A stretch of 64,000 bases of DNA from Rhizomonospora bruguierae. Lineage in GTDB: Bacteria; Actinomycetota; Actinomycetes; Mycobacteriales; Micromonosporaceae. A program made the translations under genes and the position numbers. The DNA lies in NCBI RefSeq assembly GCF_018397995.1, contig NZ_BBQH01000029.1, positions 40,255 through 104,254 on the forward strand. The letters are read 5' to 3'. Below, one piece after another: positions 46,124 to 54,890 of the stretch (position 1 is the stretch's first letter; every line of letters begins with the position of its first letter). Below the pieces are notes generated by a model, which saw nothing but the letters and a program-made list of their open reading frames with translations, had not been told where the DNA came from and ran no database searches.

Positions 46124-47122
46124 ATGACCTACCCCGGCGCCGCATTCCCGCAGGCCCGGCCCCGGCGGTTGCGGCGTACCCCGGCGCTGCGCCGCCTGGT
46201 GGAGGAGACCCGGATCGCGCCGGCCGACCTGATCCTGCCGATGTTCGTGAAGGAGGGGCTCACCGAGCCCCGCCCGATCGATTCCCTCCCGGGGGTCGTC
46301 CAGCACTCCCGGGAGTCGCTGCGCAAGGCCGCCGTGGAGGCGGTGCGGGCGGGCGTGGGCGGCCTCATGCTGTTCGGCGTGCCGGTCGGGCGCGACGAGC
46401 TCGGCTCCGCCGGCTGCGACCCCGAGGGCGTGCTCAACGTCGCCATCCGTGACGTGGTGGCCGAGGTGGGCGACGCCACGGTGGTGATGAGCGACCTGTG
46501 CCTGGACGAGTTCACCTCGCACGGCCACTGCGGCGTCCTCGCCGCGGACGGCGGCGTCGACAACGACGCCACCCTGGCCCACTACGGCGAGATAGCGGTC
46601 GCCCAGGCCGCCGCCGGCGCGCACGTCCTCGGCCCCTCCGGGATGATGGATGGCCAGGTCGCCGCCGTCCGCCGGGCCCTCGACGCCGCCGGCTTCGCCG
46701 ACGTGTCGATCCTGGCCTACGCCGCCAAGTACGCCTCCGCCTTCTACGGCCCGTTCCGGGACGCCGTGGAGTCCCCGTTGCAGGGCGACCGCCGCACCTA
46801 CCAGCAGGATCCGGCCAATGTCCGGGAGGCCCTCCGCGAGGTCGCCCTCGACGTCGCCGAGGGTGCCGACCTGGTCATGGTCAAGCCCGCCCTGCCCTAC
46901 CTGGACGTCGTCGCCGCCGTCCGCCAGGCCGTGGACCTGCCGGTCGCCGCGTACCAGGTCTCCGGCGAGTACGCGATGATCGAGGCCGCGGCCGGGAAGG
47001 GCTGGCTGGACCGCGACCGCGCGATCCTGGAGACGCTGACCTCGATCCGGCGCGCGGGTGCCCAGAACGTCCTCACCTACTGGGCCGTCGAGGCCGCCAC
47101 CCTCCTTCGCCACCGCTACTGA
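46124..47122 (+). CDS. hemB: delta-aminolevulinic acid dehydratase (porphobilinogen synthase)
   Basis: HemB condenses two aminolevulinates to porphobilinogen. The 332-residue protein has the two active-site lysine blocks ([15 protein letters not shown] and [10 protein letters not shown]), [10 protein letters not shown] and [10 protein letters not shown]. The metal loop [14 protein letters not shown] keeps two of the three zinc-site cysteines of classical zinc enzymes, the middle one being Asp. TAGGAGGAGCG precedes ATG. It is the last gene of the rex-hem operon; a hairpin follows at 47156-47194. Confidence 0.96.
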   Translation: MTYPGAAFPQARPRRLRRTPALRRLVEETRIAPADLILPMFVKEGLTEPRPIDSLPGVVQHSRESLRKAAVEAVRAGVGGLMLFGVPVGRDELGSAGCDPEGVLNVAIRDVVAEVGDATVVMSDLCLDEFTSHGHCGVLAADGGVDNDATLAHYGEIAVAQAAAGAHVLGPSGMMDGQVAAVRRALDAAGFADVSILAYAAKYASAFYGPFRDAVESPLQGDRRTYQQDPANVREALREVALDVAEGADLVMVKPALPYLDVVAAVRQAVDLPVAAYQVSGEYAMIEAAAGKGWLDRDRAILETLTSIRRAGAQNVLTYWAVEAATLLRHRY

Positions 47123-47155
47123 CCCGCTGCCACGGCGGCGGAGCCAGTGGGAGGT

Positions 47156-47194
47156 GCGGGTGGCGAAGTACCGGGGCGATTCTCCGCCACCCGC
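47156..47194. terminator. hairpin between hemB and the convergent winged-helix gene
   Basis: Ten-base arms GCGGGTGGCG / CGCCACCCGC enclose a 19-base loop, 33 bases after hemB and 27 bases before the end of the convergent gene. It is placed to end both transcripts. Confidence 0.5.
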
Positions 47195-47221
47195 GTATGG
47201 GCCGGGTACCGAGCCGGCGGC

Positions 47222-47830
47222 TCAGGCGGCCAGGGTGGCTTCGCCGTACGGGTCGATGAGGGTGAGGCGGTCCAGGCGGTCCAGGCGGTAGCCGACGCCG
47301 CGGATGGTGTTGATCTCGGGACCGCGGCCGGCGAGCTTGACGCGCAGGCGGCGGACGTGGACGTCGACGGTGCGCTCGCCGGAGGGGACGGCGTAGCCCC
47401 AGACCTGGCGGAGGAGTTGGCCGCGGGTGAAGACCCGCTCGCCGTTGCGGGCGAGGAAGAGCAGCAGGTCGTACTCGCGGCGGGTCATCTCCAGGGGCTC
47501 GCCGCGCAGCAGGGCCAGCCGACGCAGCGGCATCAGGACCAGGTCCGCGCGCCGGGCCGGGTTCGGGGCCGGTGCGGCCGGGGCGGGCGGGACGCCGGCG
47601 TCCAGGGTGTCGAGCAGGACGGAGACCGTCGTGACGACCTGGGCGTCGGCGGGCCCGCCTGGCAGGTCGCGGCAGGCTTCCCGGAGGCGTTCGGCGACCC
47701 GACCGGCGTGGGTGGCGGCGTCGGGGCCGGCCGGGACCGGGACCTGCACCGTGACGAGCAGGTGCGGGCGGTCCGGGTCCGCCTCGGCGACCAGGGATCG
47801 GTAGGCGGAGTCGAGGCGCGTGACGGTCAT
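47222..47830 (-). CDS. winged-helix DNA-binding protein without receiver domain
   Basis: The 202-residue protein ends in an OmpR/PhoB-type winged helix (about 110-195: LEMTRREYDLLLFLARNGERVFTR described in part, VDVHVRRLRVKL, IRGVGYRLDRLD). It has no receiver domain; the first ~100 residues (HLLVTVQVPVPAG...) are of unknown nature and might bind a small ligand. It is the third gene of the cysteine dioxygenase-rhodanese operon and overlaps the rhodanese gene by four bases, so it may regulate the operon. Confidence 0.82.
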   Translation of the reverse strand: MTVTRLDSAYRSLVAEADPDRPHLLVTVQVPVPAGPDAATHAGRVAERLREACRDLPGGPADAQVVTTVSVLLDTLDAGVPPAPAAPAPNPARRADLVLMPLRRLALLRGEPLEMTRREYDLLLFLARNGERVFTRGQLLRQVWGYAVPSGERTVDVHVRRLRVKLAGRGPEINTIRGVGYRLDRLDRLTLIDPYGEATLAA

Positions 47831-48249
47831 GCGGGGATACCTCCGGCGATCGTCGGGAGGCCGGCCCGGCGCCAGGCGGCGATCCCGCCGGCCAGGTCGG
47901 TGGCCCGGTGCAGGCCCAGGTCCTGCAGGGCGGCGGCGGCCAGCGAGGACGTGTAGCCCTCCTGGCAGAACACGATGACCGGCAGGTCGTACCGGTCGGC
48001 GATGGGCAGGCGGGCGTCGCTGGCCGGGTCGAAGCGCCACTCCAGGACGTTGCGTTCGATGGCCAGGGCGCCGGGGATCAGGCCGTGCGCGGCGCGCTGC
48101 ACGGCGGGGCGGATGTCAACCAGGGCGGCGCCCTCGCGCTGGGCGCGGTAGACCTCGTGCGGGTCCAGGCGGCGCAGCCGGGCGCGGGCGGCGGCGAGCA
48201 CCTCGTCGATGCTGCGCCCCCCGGCGGGGCGGGTGGTCACCGGTGTCAC
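47827..48249 (-). CDS. rhodanese-like sulfurtransferase
   Basis: The 140-residue single rhodanese domain has LVDIRPAVQRAAHGLIPGA and the active-site loop VFCQEGYTSSLAAA, a six-residue C-x5 loop with catalytic Cys as in active sulfurtransferases. It follows cysteine dioxygenase in many actinobacteria, probably moving sulfane sulfur or helping convert cysteine-derived sulfur. Starts and stops overlap both neighbours, so the three genes are one operon. Confidence 0.9.
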   Translation of the reverse strand: MTPVTTRPAGGRSIDEVLAAARARLRRLDPHEVYRAQREGAALVDIRPAVQRAAHGLIPGALAIERNVLEWRFDPASDARLPIADRYDLPVIVFCQEGYTSSLAAAALQDLGLHRATDLAGGIAAWRRAGLPTIAGGIPA

Positions 48250-48707
48250 CAGTCGGCCCCCGCGCGCTCGACCGCCACCGGGCGGAGCCCCTCGGCGGAC
48301 AGCTCATACCGGGTCATCCGGGTGAGGGCGGGGGCGTACACGTGCAGGCTGACGGCCGGCCGGCGGGAGGTGTTGCGGATCAGGTGGACGTGCCGCGAGC
48401 CGAAGCGGCGCACCTCGCCCGTGGCGAACTCGCGCCCGCGCAGGTCGGGACCGTCCAGGGTGTACTCCGTGAGGGTGCCGGAGACGATGGTGAACGCCCC
48501 GGCGGAGCCGCCGTGGTCGTGCAGGTCGGTCTGCTGGCCGGGCAGCCAGGTCAGCAGCCACGCCTCGTGGTCGTCGGCGGTGGCGACCCGGGCGTACCAG
48601 CGGGCGGCCGGGGTGAACCGGGGCGCCATCGGCCACTGCTCCGGTTCGGAGGCGTACCTCAGGGCCAGGGCAGACGGGTCGGTGGGCAGGGTGAGGGTCG
48701 AGGTCAT
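48246..48707 (-). CDS. cysteine dioxygenase family protein
   Basis: The 153-residue cupin has the iron ligands of bacterial cysteine dioxygenases: TDLHDHGGSAGAF (His-x-His) and RHVHLIRN (third His). It oxidises cysteine thiol to cysteine sulfinate with oxygen. ATG at 48707 has GGGAGC upstream and is preferred over a 65-residue longer reading frame. A leader peptide and a palindrome lie upstream, suggesting control by cysteine or sulfur supply. Confidence 0.88.
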   Translation of the reverse strand: MTSTLTLPTDPSALALRYASEPEQWPMAPRFTPAARWYARVATADDHEAWLLTWLPGQQTDLHDHGGSAGAFTIVSGTLTEYTLDGPDLRGREFATGEVRRFGSRHVHLIRNTSRRPAVSLHVYAPALTRMTRYELSAEGLRPVAVERAGADW

Positions 48708-48772
48708 GGGTGCTCCCGGGCGGGTGGGTTCGGGCTGGCTTGTGGTCGCTGAGGCGCGGGGAGTGGTCGGCG

Positions 48773-48835
48773 TCAGCGACAGCGGGCCAGACCGCCGGCG
48801 ATGTGTGCCGGCAGCAGTCGGGAGCGGATCGACAT
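48773..48835 (-). CDS. 20-residue leaderless leader peptide ending Arg-Cys-Arg
   Basis: A short reading frame starts with ATG at 48835, six bases after a -10 box TATACT (minus strand, 48842-48847), so translation would begin at the mRNA 5' end. The peptide begins MSIRSRLLPA, ends GLARCR and its penultimate codon is Cys. Cysteine-responsive short upstream frames are known in mycobacteria in front of sulfur genes. Here the gene downstream is cysteine dioxygenase, 65 bases later. Ribosome stalling at the Cys codon could control it; this is inferred. Confidence 0.6.
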   Translation of the reverse strand: MSIRSRLLPAHIAGGLARCR

Positions 48836-48841
48836 GCCGGA

Positions 48842-48875
48842 AGTATAGCCGGTTTTTCCTACCGGGTGGATAGGA
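48842..48875 (-). promoter_or_regulatory. promoter and 19-bp imperfect palindrome of the cysteine dioxygenase operon
   Basis: The -10 box TATACT lies at 48842-48847. The palindrome at 48857-48875 has half-sites TCCTA(C/T)C and G(A/G)TAGGA five bases apart and covers the -35 region. It could bind a dimeric regulator such as an Rrf2-type protein or the operon's own winged-helix protein. No consensus match is claimed. Confidence 0.5.
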
Positions 48876-48956
48876 TAAGTCGGAAAGTGAGCTGCCCGTC
48901 ACCCCGCGGGGCGAGCCGCGGGGTGTGGTCGCCGGAGCCGAGCGGGCCCCGGCGAC

Positions 48957-49979
48957 TCAGGCCGGGGCGCCCAGGCGCGCCACCACGTCCGCCACGTCCG
49001 CGTCGTACTCGCGCCACTCCCGGTCGGGCAGGAAACCCAGCTCCGCGTTGACCTTGAGCATCGGCGCGTTGTCCAGCGCGTTCCAGGTCTGCACCTCGGT
49101 CAGCTGCGGCTCGGCCGAGCGCAGCTCGAACAGCATCCGGGCCTTGATCGCCCGGTCGATGCCGTAGCCGCGGTGATCCGGGACGACGATCGTGTCGTAC
49201 TGGTCCGCCCGGCTCGGGTGCTGCGCCGGGACCACCACCTCGGTCAGCCCGGCCACCTCGCCGGTCTTCTCGTGGATGGCCAGCACGATGTACGGCTTCA
49301 TGCCGCGCCGGTGCAGCGTGGCGATGCTGTCCCGCAGCCGCTCCGGGTCGTACGAGCTGGGGCGCAGGTCCAGGTCGCCGGGATCGTCCTCGACGTCGCG
49401 CACCTCGGCCTTGGCCCGCGCGTACGAGGCGATCAGCTCCTCGGGCGGCCCACCCGGGTAGTACTCGATGCGGTAGCCGGCCCCGATACCGCGCGACATC
49501 TCGCCCAGCGCCAACCAGTCCACCGAGGACAGCGGCAGCACGCTGCGGCTCTCCCGGTACGCGCAGGCGAAGCCGATGGACTCGTAGAACGGCACCGCCG
49601 GGGTGTCGCCGATGACCTCCACGCCGACCGAGGTGAAGCCCTCGCGGTACGCCCGCCGGGCCGCCTCGCCGATCAGCGACCGGCCCACGCCGGCCCGGCG
49701 GTAGTCGGGGTGTACCAACAGGTCCAGCACGCCGATGTCCCCGAGCAGCAGGACGCTGGCCTGCGCCTTCAGCTTGCCCGGGCTGGCCGGCGTGCCCTCC
49801 TGCGCGACCCAGCAGATGCGACGCTCACCCTGCATCGTCTCGCCGAGGTACTCACGCAGGTATGCGTTGCGCCACGGCGGGTCCTCCGGCAGATCGGCGG
49901 CCAGGGCCGCGTTGAGCGTGCCCAACAGCGACTCGATCTCCTCGTCGGGAGCCGTGAGCGGATCCCACTCGCGCACCAT
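48957..49979 (-). CDS. tandem GNAT N-acetyltransferase
   Basis: The ~340-residue protein has two GNAT domains: the N-terminal one with DLLVHPDYRRAGVGRSLIGEA (intact R/Q-x2-G-x-G/A CoA loop) and YESIGF, the C-terminal one with IVVPDHRGYGIDRAIKA, where the loop is degenerate. This two-domain layout recalls mycothiol synthase MshD, but motifs and length do not identify it as such. A GTG at 49982 is directly in front of the chosen ATG. Substrate unknown. Confidence 0.83.
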   Translation of the reverse strand: MVREWDPLTAPDEEIESLLGTLNAALAADLPEDPPWRNAYLREYLGETMQGERRICWVAQEGTPASPGKLKAQASVLLLGDIGVLDLLVHPDYRRAGVGRSLIGEAARRAYREGFTSVGVEVIGDTPAVPFYESIGFACAYRESRSVLPLSSVDWLALGEMSRGIGAGYRIEYYPGGPPEELIASYARAKAEVRDVEDDPGDLDLRPSSYDPERLRDSIATLHRRGMKPYIVLAIHEKTGEVAGLTEVVVPAQHPSRADQYDTIVVPDHRGYGIDRAIKARMLFELRSAEPQLTEVQTWNALDNAPMLKVNAELGFLPDREWREYDADVADVVARLGAPA

Positions 49980-50126
49980 CACCGCACTAGCTTGCCGCTG
50001 ATCCGCCGCTCAGGGAAGTGGTCCGGCGGGCAAAGTACGGATCCCGTCACGCTCGGTGCCACCTATGTCCCGCCCGTGCGGCTCGCCTCTGATGCCCCTG
50101 TGGTTCCCTGCGGCCCCTGAGGCGGC

Positions 50127-51542
50127 TCAGCCCCGGCTGCGCTGCCCGTAGTCGTTCGCGGCGGCGTAGATCGCCTCCCGGTAGGACTGTGGGGTGTTGT
50201 AGGCGCCGATCGCGGCCCACCAGTCGGCCGCAACGGACAGGTCCCGGCCGTTGGAGCAGAGGTAGTTCGCCGCCGCCAGCGCCGCGTCGTCGATGTCGTT
50301 CGGGTCCTTCACCCCGTCGTTGTCGGCGTCGACGGCGAACGAGCGCCAGGTGCTGGGGATGAACTGCATCGGGCCGACCGCGCGGTCGTACGTGCTGTCA
50401 AAATCCAGTGCCCCGCCGTCGGTGTCCCGCACGACGGCGTTCCCGCCGGTGCCGTTCAGCGGCGGCCCCACGATCGCCGGCAGCGCCCGGCCGTCCGGGC
50501 CGAGCGTGGCGCCGTTCGCGCTGCCGTGCCCCGACTCGACCTTGCCGATCGCCGCCAGCGTGGTCCAGCTCAGGTGGCAGCCGGGCGTGGTCTGGGCGAG
50601 GACCAGTTCGGCGTACCCGTACGCCTGCAGGGCGACGACCGGGATGCCGGTCCGCTCGGTGAGCTGCGCCGCCCAGCCGACCAGCACGTCGGCCGGGCGC
50701 CCGCCGTAGCCGGGGTTCACCGGGGCGTCGGTCGGCCCGGCGGTCGCGGTATCGGTGGGGTAGGCGGTCGGCTCGAACGTCGGCAACCCGATCGGCACGT
50801 CGGTCGCGCCCACGCCCGGTGCCGGCGGGGTCGCCTCCGGCGAGGCGGTACCGGCCGCGCCGGCCGCTCTCGACCCGGCGGTCGCCGGGACCACCACGGC
50901 GCCACCCACCAGGGCCACCCCGACCAACAGCAGCATCAGCAAGCCGGACGTGGTGGTCCGGCCGGCCGGCCGGCGCGCGTACCCGGCGATCGCGGCCGCG
51001 ACCCGGCGGGGCGGCGGCAGCCGCCGCAACCGGTGCGCGAACCTGATCCGCCGCCGCCGACCCGGCGGCACGGCGTCCGCGGCCGGCCCGCCGGCCTCCG
51101 CCGCCTTCCCGGCCGCGGTGGCCTTCGCGCCTTCGCGCGGTTCCTCCCCTTCGGCCGGTTCCTCCGCCGCCGCTTCCGCGACAGCCGAAATCTGCCCAAC
51201 GGGCTTCTCGATTACCGCGGTCGCCGCCGGCTTCTCGGCTGCCCTGGCCGCCGTCGCCGGTTCCTCGGCGGCCGTGGTCTGCTCAGCGGGGTTCTCGATC
51301 GCCGTGGTCGCCGCCGGCTTCTCGGCGGCTGCGGTCTGCTCCGGGACGACCACTGTGGTCTCGGGGCCGGCGGCGGCCGGTGGGGCCTCAGCTTCGGGCT
51401 CGGGTGCGGCCCCGGAACTGCCGAGCGGGCCCGCCCAGGAGGGGATCGAGGAACGCAGCACGGGTCTGGGGGTCTCGCCGGTCACGGGGTCGTCACCGGC
51501 GCTCCGGTCCGTCACGTCCGCCACCCGTCGAGTATGGCGCAT
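50127..51542 (-). CDS. membrane-anchored lytic transglycosylase
   Basis: The 471-residue protein has an Ala/Glu/Pro-rich cytoplasmic part (1-165) with imperfect EKPAATxxIExP repeats, a basic stretch, one membrane helix (about 190-215: LLMLLLVGVALVGGAVVV) and an extracellular lysozyme-like domain: WTTLAAIGKVESGHG with the catalytic Glu and DRAVGPMQFIPSTW. It cuts peptidoglycan glycan strands. ATG at 51542 is used; GTGs at 51524 and 51512 are alternatives. It is divergent from the FmdB-type gene. Confidence 0.85.
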   Translation of the reverse strand: MRHTRRVADVTDRSAGDDPVTGETPRPVLRSSIPSWAGPLGSSGAAPEPEAEAPPAAAGPETTVVVPEQTAAAEKPAATTAIENPAEQTTAAEEPATAARAAEKPAATAVIEKPVGQISAVAEAAAEEPAEGEEPREGAKATAAGKAAEAGGPAADAVPPGRRRRIRFAHRLRRLPPPRRVAAAIAGYARRPAGRTTTSGLLMLLLVGVALVGGAVVVPATAGSRAAGAAGTASPEATPPAPGVGATDVPIGLPTFEPTAYPTDTATAGPTDAPVNPGYGGRPADVLVGWAAQLTERTGIPVVALQAYGYAELVLAQTTPGCHLSWTTLAAIGKVESGHGSANGATLGPDGRALPAIVGPPLNGTGGNAVVRDTDGGALDFDSTYDRAVGPMQFIPSTWRSFAVDADNDGVKDPNDIDDAALAAANYLCSNGRDLSVAADWWAAIGAYNTPQSYREAIYAAANDYGQRSRG

Positions 51543-51576
51543 CGATGCGGGCGGCCCGCTCGCCTATCCTGGGCGC

Positions 51577-51795
51577 ATGCCCAGGTACGACTTCCGTTGC
51601 CGCGCCTGCGGCGACACGTTCGAGGTGACCCGTCCGATGAGGGCGGCGGCCGAGCCCGCGACCTGCCCGTCCGGCCATACCGACACGGTCAAGTTACTGA
51701 CGACGGTGGCCCTCGCGACCGGTGGCCGGGGCGGCCAGCCCGCGTCCGGTCCGGTTGGTGGCGGTTGCTGCGGCGGTGCCTGCGGCTGCGGCTGA
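51577..51795 (+). CDS. FmdB-type zinc ribbon protein
   Basis: The 72-residue protein starts PRYDFRCRACGDTFEV with a first C-x2-C knuckle; the second is replaced by CPSGH, leaving a Cys/His half-site. A Gly/Cys-rich tail follows (GGGCCGGACGCG), adding four cysteines. FmdB-type proteins are putative regulators of unknown mechanism. TATCCT (51565-51570) six bases before ATG indicates a leaderless start. Confidence 0.83.
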   Translation: MPRYDFRCRACGDTFEVTRPMRAAAEPATCPSGHTDTVKLLTTVALATGGRGGQPASGPVGGGCCGGACGCG

Positions 51796-52097
51796 CCGTC
51801 CTGTTTCTCCGGAGTTCCAGCGATTCCGGCTCTTCCATCACCGATCGGCGTGCCCATCCGCGCCCCGGTCACCCGTACGGCCCGTTGGTGCTGGCCCCGT
51901 GGGCCGCAACCGCCGCGCCGACCGGTCGTTACGCCGGCCGAACCGCCCCCGTCGCGTCCGCTCGTTGATCTTCGTCATCGCATCGTCCCTGGTTGAACCG
52001 CTTTGGGCGAGGCGTACGCAAGCCGTTTCTACGATGCGCGACCAGTCCGGGGTGCGACAGCATGAACGCGACTTCCAGGGGGGCGGAGGTTCCACGC
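51796..52097. other. 302-bp intergenic region without recognised features
   Basis: Between the FmdB-type gene and the cyclase-ATPase gene no convincing reading frame, strong hairpin or promoter was found. The only clear element is GGCGGAGG at 52082-52089, the ribosome site that sets the TTG start at 52098. Confidence 0.5.
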
Positions 52098-54839
52098 TTG
52101 ACTGCACGGACTCACCTGCCGGCGGGGCTGGTGACCTTCATGTTCACCGATATCGAAGGGTCGACGAGGCTGGCCCAGATGCTCGGACCGGGGTACCGCG
52201 CGGTCCTGAAGGAGCACCGGCGGGTCCTGCGCCGGACGCTGGCCACGGGCGAAGGTGCCGAGCTGTTCACCGAGGGCGACTCGTTCTTCTTCGCGTTCTC
52301 CGACGCCGGGGCGGCGCTGGCGGCCGCCGCGGAGGCGCAGCGGGCGCTCGCCGCGCACGAGTGGCCCACCGCCGCGGCGCGACCCCGGGTACGGATCGGC
52401 CTGCACACCGGGTACGCGGAGCCGCTGGGGGGCGAGTACGCGAGCCCGGAGGTGCACCGCGCGGCCCGGGTCGCGGCGGCGGCGCACGGCGGCCAGGTGC
52501 TCTGCTCGCGGGCGACCGCCCAGCACGCGGCGCCGCTGAGCGTCGACGCCGAACTGGTGGACCTGGGCCTGCACCGGCTGCGCGGCTTCGACGACCGGGA
52601 GCGGCTGTTCCAGCTCGTCGCGCCCGGCCTGGAGCGGCAGTTCCCGCGCCCGCGCACGCTGGACGCCAGCCCGCACAACCTGCCGACACAGATCACCACG
52701 TTCGTCGGCCGGGTCCGGGAGCGGGCCGAACTGCGCTCGCTGGTGACCGCGCAGCGGCTGGTGACCGTGGTCGGCGCCGGCGGGGCCGGCAAGACCCGGC
52801 TCGCCGTCGAGCTGGCCGGCGACCTGGTGGGCGAGTACCCGGACGGGATCTGGTTCGTGGACGTCGCCACGATCACCGACCCGGGACTGCTGGGCTTCGC
52901 GGTCGCGTCGGTGCTGGGGCTGCGCCCGGAGCCGGGGCGCCCGGTGGTCGACACGATCGTCGAGTACGCCGCGAACCGGCGGTTGCTGCTGGTGCTGGAC
53001 ACCTGCGACGCCCAGCTCGCCGCGTCCGTGCAGATCGTTGCGCGGCTGCTCGGCGGCGGCAGCGCCGCGTCGGTGCTGGCCACCAGCCGGGAGCCGTTCG
53101 GCCTGCCCGGCGAGGTGGTCTGGCGGATTCCGGCGCTGTCGCTGGAGCCGGCCGGCGAGGGCGAGCCGAGCGAGGCGGTGGCGCTGATGCGGGACCGCAC
53201 GATGGCGGCCCGGGGCGGGCGCAGCACGGACGCGAACGAGCTGGCCCACCTGGAGCGGGTGGTGTCCCGGCTGGACGGCCTGCCGCTGGCGATCGAGCTG
53301 GCCGCCGCCCGGCTGCGGGTGCTCTCCGCGAGTCAGCTCGCCGAGCGCCTGGACGACGTGCTCGGCGCGCTGGACGCCGGCCGGGGCGAGCCCGACCGTG
53401 GCGGGGACGCCGGCCGGGGCGAGGATGCCGCCCGGAGCGTGCCGGAGCCGGCCGACGCGCCGGTGGTGGACCGCGGCACGGCACCGCGGCACACCACCAT
53501 GCAGGCGACGGTCACCTGGTCGTACCGGACCCTGGGGCCCCGCCCCGCCCGGCTGCTGCGCTGGATGTCCGTGTTCGCCGGACCGGTCGACCTGTCCACC
53601 GTGGAGTGGCTGCTGGGGGAGGACTGCCTCGACCCGCTGGCGACCCTGGTCGACAAGTCGCTGATCCAGGCGGAGCCGACCGCCGCGGGCACCTCGTACC
53701 GGATGCTGGACCCGATCCGCGGGTACGCGGCCCGGCGGCTGGCCGGCGCGGGCGAGGAGCGGGCGGCCCGGGACCGGCACGTCGACTGGTGCCGGCACGC
53801 GATCGAGCGGGCGCAGCTGGGCGCCGACGGCCGGCCGGTGACGATGTCGCTGTACGAACTGGACCCGTACGCCGATGAGCTGCGCGCCGCGCTGCGCTGG
53901 TCCGCGGTGGGTGGCAGCGCCCGGCCGGGCCTGGGGATGGCCGGCGGCCTGGACCAGTGGTGGCGCGAGCGCGGCCTGGCCCGGGAGGCCCGGCTGTGGC
54001 TGTTCCGGCTGTACGGCCGGATCGCCGAGACCGGCGAGCCGATCCCCGAGGCGGAGCTGGCCGTCGCGTACCACATGCACTCGCAGCACGCCGGCGCGGA
54101 CGGTGAGTTCGCCGAGGAGCTGCGCTTCTCCGAGCGGGCCGAGGCAGCGGCGCGCCTCGCGGACGACCCGGGGCTGCTCGCCCGGGTGCTGGCCGGCCGG
54201 GCGGCGACGCTGGTGGACGTGGGGCAGTTCGTGGACGCCGAGCGCGTCTGCCGGGAGGTCCTGGAGTGGGCGCGGGCCCGGGGGGTGACCGGCGACGCGC
54301 TGGAGGCGGTCTACACGCTTGCCAAGCTGCTCTGGCGGCGCGGCGCCCTGGACGAGGCGGCGGACCTGCTCGGCGCGGCCCGCGCGGTGGAGTCGGCCCA
54401 CCCGGCGGACCGGGGCCGGCGGGCGGTGGACATGCTGCTCGGCATGGTCGCGCTGGCCCGCCGGGACCTGGTCGCCGCGCACGACCACCTGACCGTCGCG
54501 CTGCGCTCCCGGATGGCCTACGGGTTCCACTCGCGCGCCTGCGACACGCTCAGCGCCCTGGCGGTGCGCTGCGTGCTCGGCGGCGAGCCGGTCACCGCGG
54601 CCCGGCTGTTCGGCGCCGCCCAGGCGACCCGCTCGGGGCTGCGTTCCCTGGCCGGGATCTTCGGTCCCTACTGGACGGCCCAGCAGACCCGGGTGCGCGC
54701 GTTCATCGGGGACGGCACGTTCGACGCGGCCTACGCCGAGGGCGCGTCGTACTCGCTGGAGGAGGCCGTCGAGGCGGCCCTGGCCGTCGAGTACCCGGAC
54801 CTGCGGGCGGGCTCACCGCGGTTCGAAAACGTCCCCTGA
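52098..54839 (+). CDS. adenylate/guanylate cyclase-like domain fused to AAA ATPase and TPR region
   Basis: The 913-residue signalling protein has a class III cyclase domain (about 10-180; metal-binding Asp18 in FTDIEGSTRL and Asp61 in FTEGDSFFFAF), a STAND-type ATPase (Walker A VGAGGAGKTR with Lys232, ATSREPFG, GLPLAIELAAARL) and a C-terminal helical TPR-like region (about 560-900). No LuxR HTH is evident at the end. In the cyclase, the usual VNxAAR reads VHRAAR, replacing the transition-state Asn. TTG at 52098 is chosen for its GGAGG site; ATG at 52062 is possible. Confidence 0.82.
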   Translation: MTARTHLPAGLVTFMFTDIEGSTRLAQMLGPGYRAVLKEHRRVLRRTLATGEGAELFTEGDSFFFAFSDAGAALAAAAEAQRALAAHEWPTAAARPRVRIGLHTGYAEPLGGEYASPEVHRAARVAAAAHGGQVLCSRATAQHAAPLSVDAELVDLGLHRLRGFDDRERLFQLVAPGLERQFPRPRTLDASPHNLPTQITTFVGRVRERAELRSLVTAQRLVTVVGAGGAGKTRLAVELAGDLVGEYPDGIWFVDVATITDPGLLGFAVASVLGLRPEPGRPVVDTIVEYAANRRLLLVLDTCDAQLAASVQIVARLLGGGSAASVLATSREPFGLPGEVVWRIPALSLEPAGEGEPSEAVALMRDRTMAARGGRSTDANELAHLERVVSRLDGLPLAIELAAARLRVLSASQLAERLDDVLGALDAGRGEPDRGGDAGRGEDAARSVPEPADAPVVDRGTAPRHTTMQATVTWSYRTLGPRPARLLRWMSVFAGPVDLSTVEWLLGEDCLDPLATLVDKSLIQAEPTAAGTSYRMLDPIRGYAARRLAGAGEERAARDRHVDWCRHAIERAQLGADGRPVTMSLYELDPYADELRAALRWSAVGGSARPGLGMAGGLDQWWRERGLAREARLWLFRLYGRIAETGEPIPEAELAVAYHMHSQHAGADGEFAEELRFSERAEAAARLADDPGLLARVLAGRAATLVDVGQFVDAERVCREVLEWARARGVTGDALEAVYTLAKLLWRRGALDEAADLLGAARAVESAHPADRGRRAVDMLLGMVALARRDLVAAHDHLTVALRSRMAYGFHSRACDTLSALAVRCVLGGEPVTAARLFGAAQATRSGLRSLAGIFGPYWTAQQTRVRAFIGDGTFDAAYAEGASYSLEEAVEAALAVEYPDLRAGSPRFENVP

Positions 54840-54890
54840 CCGGTGGTGCCGGCGCATTCCGTGGCTGCGCCGGCACCGGTGGGGCGGGGG

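Noticed and set aside
48708..48902. N-terminal extension of cysteine dioxygenase to 218 residues
   Set aside because: The extra residues match no family member, would cross the promoter and leader peptide, and a proper ATG with a ribosome site exists at 48707.
52029..54530. 833-codon minus-strand frame opposite the cyclase-ATPase gene
   Set aside because: Low-complexity Arg/Gln/Pro/Gly content and no motifs; shadow.
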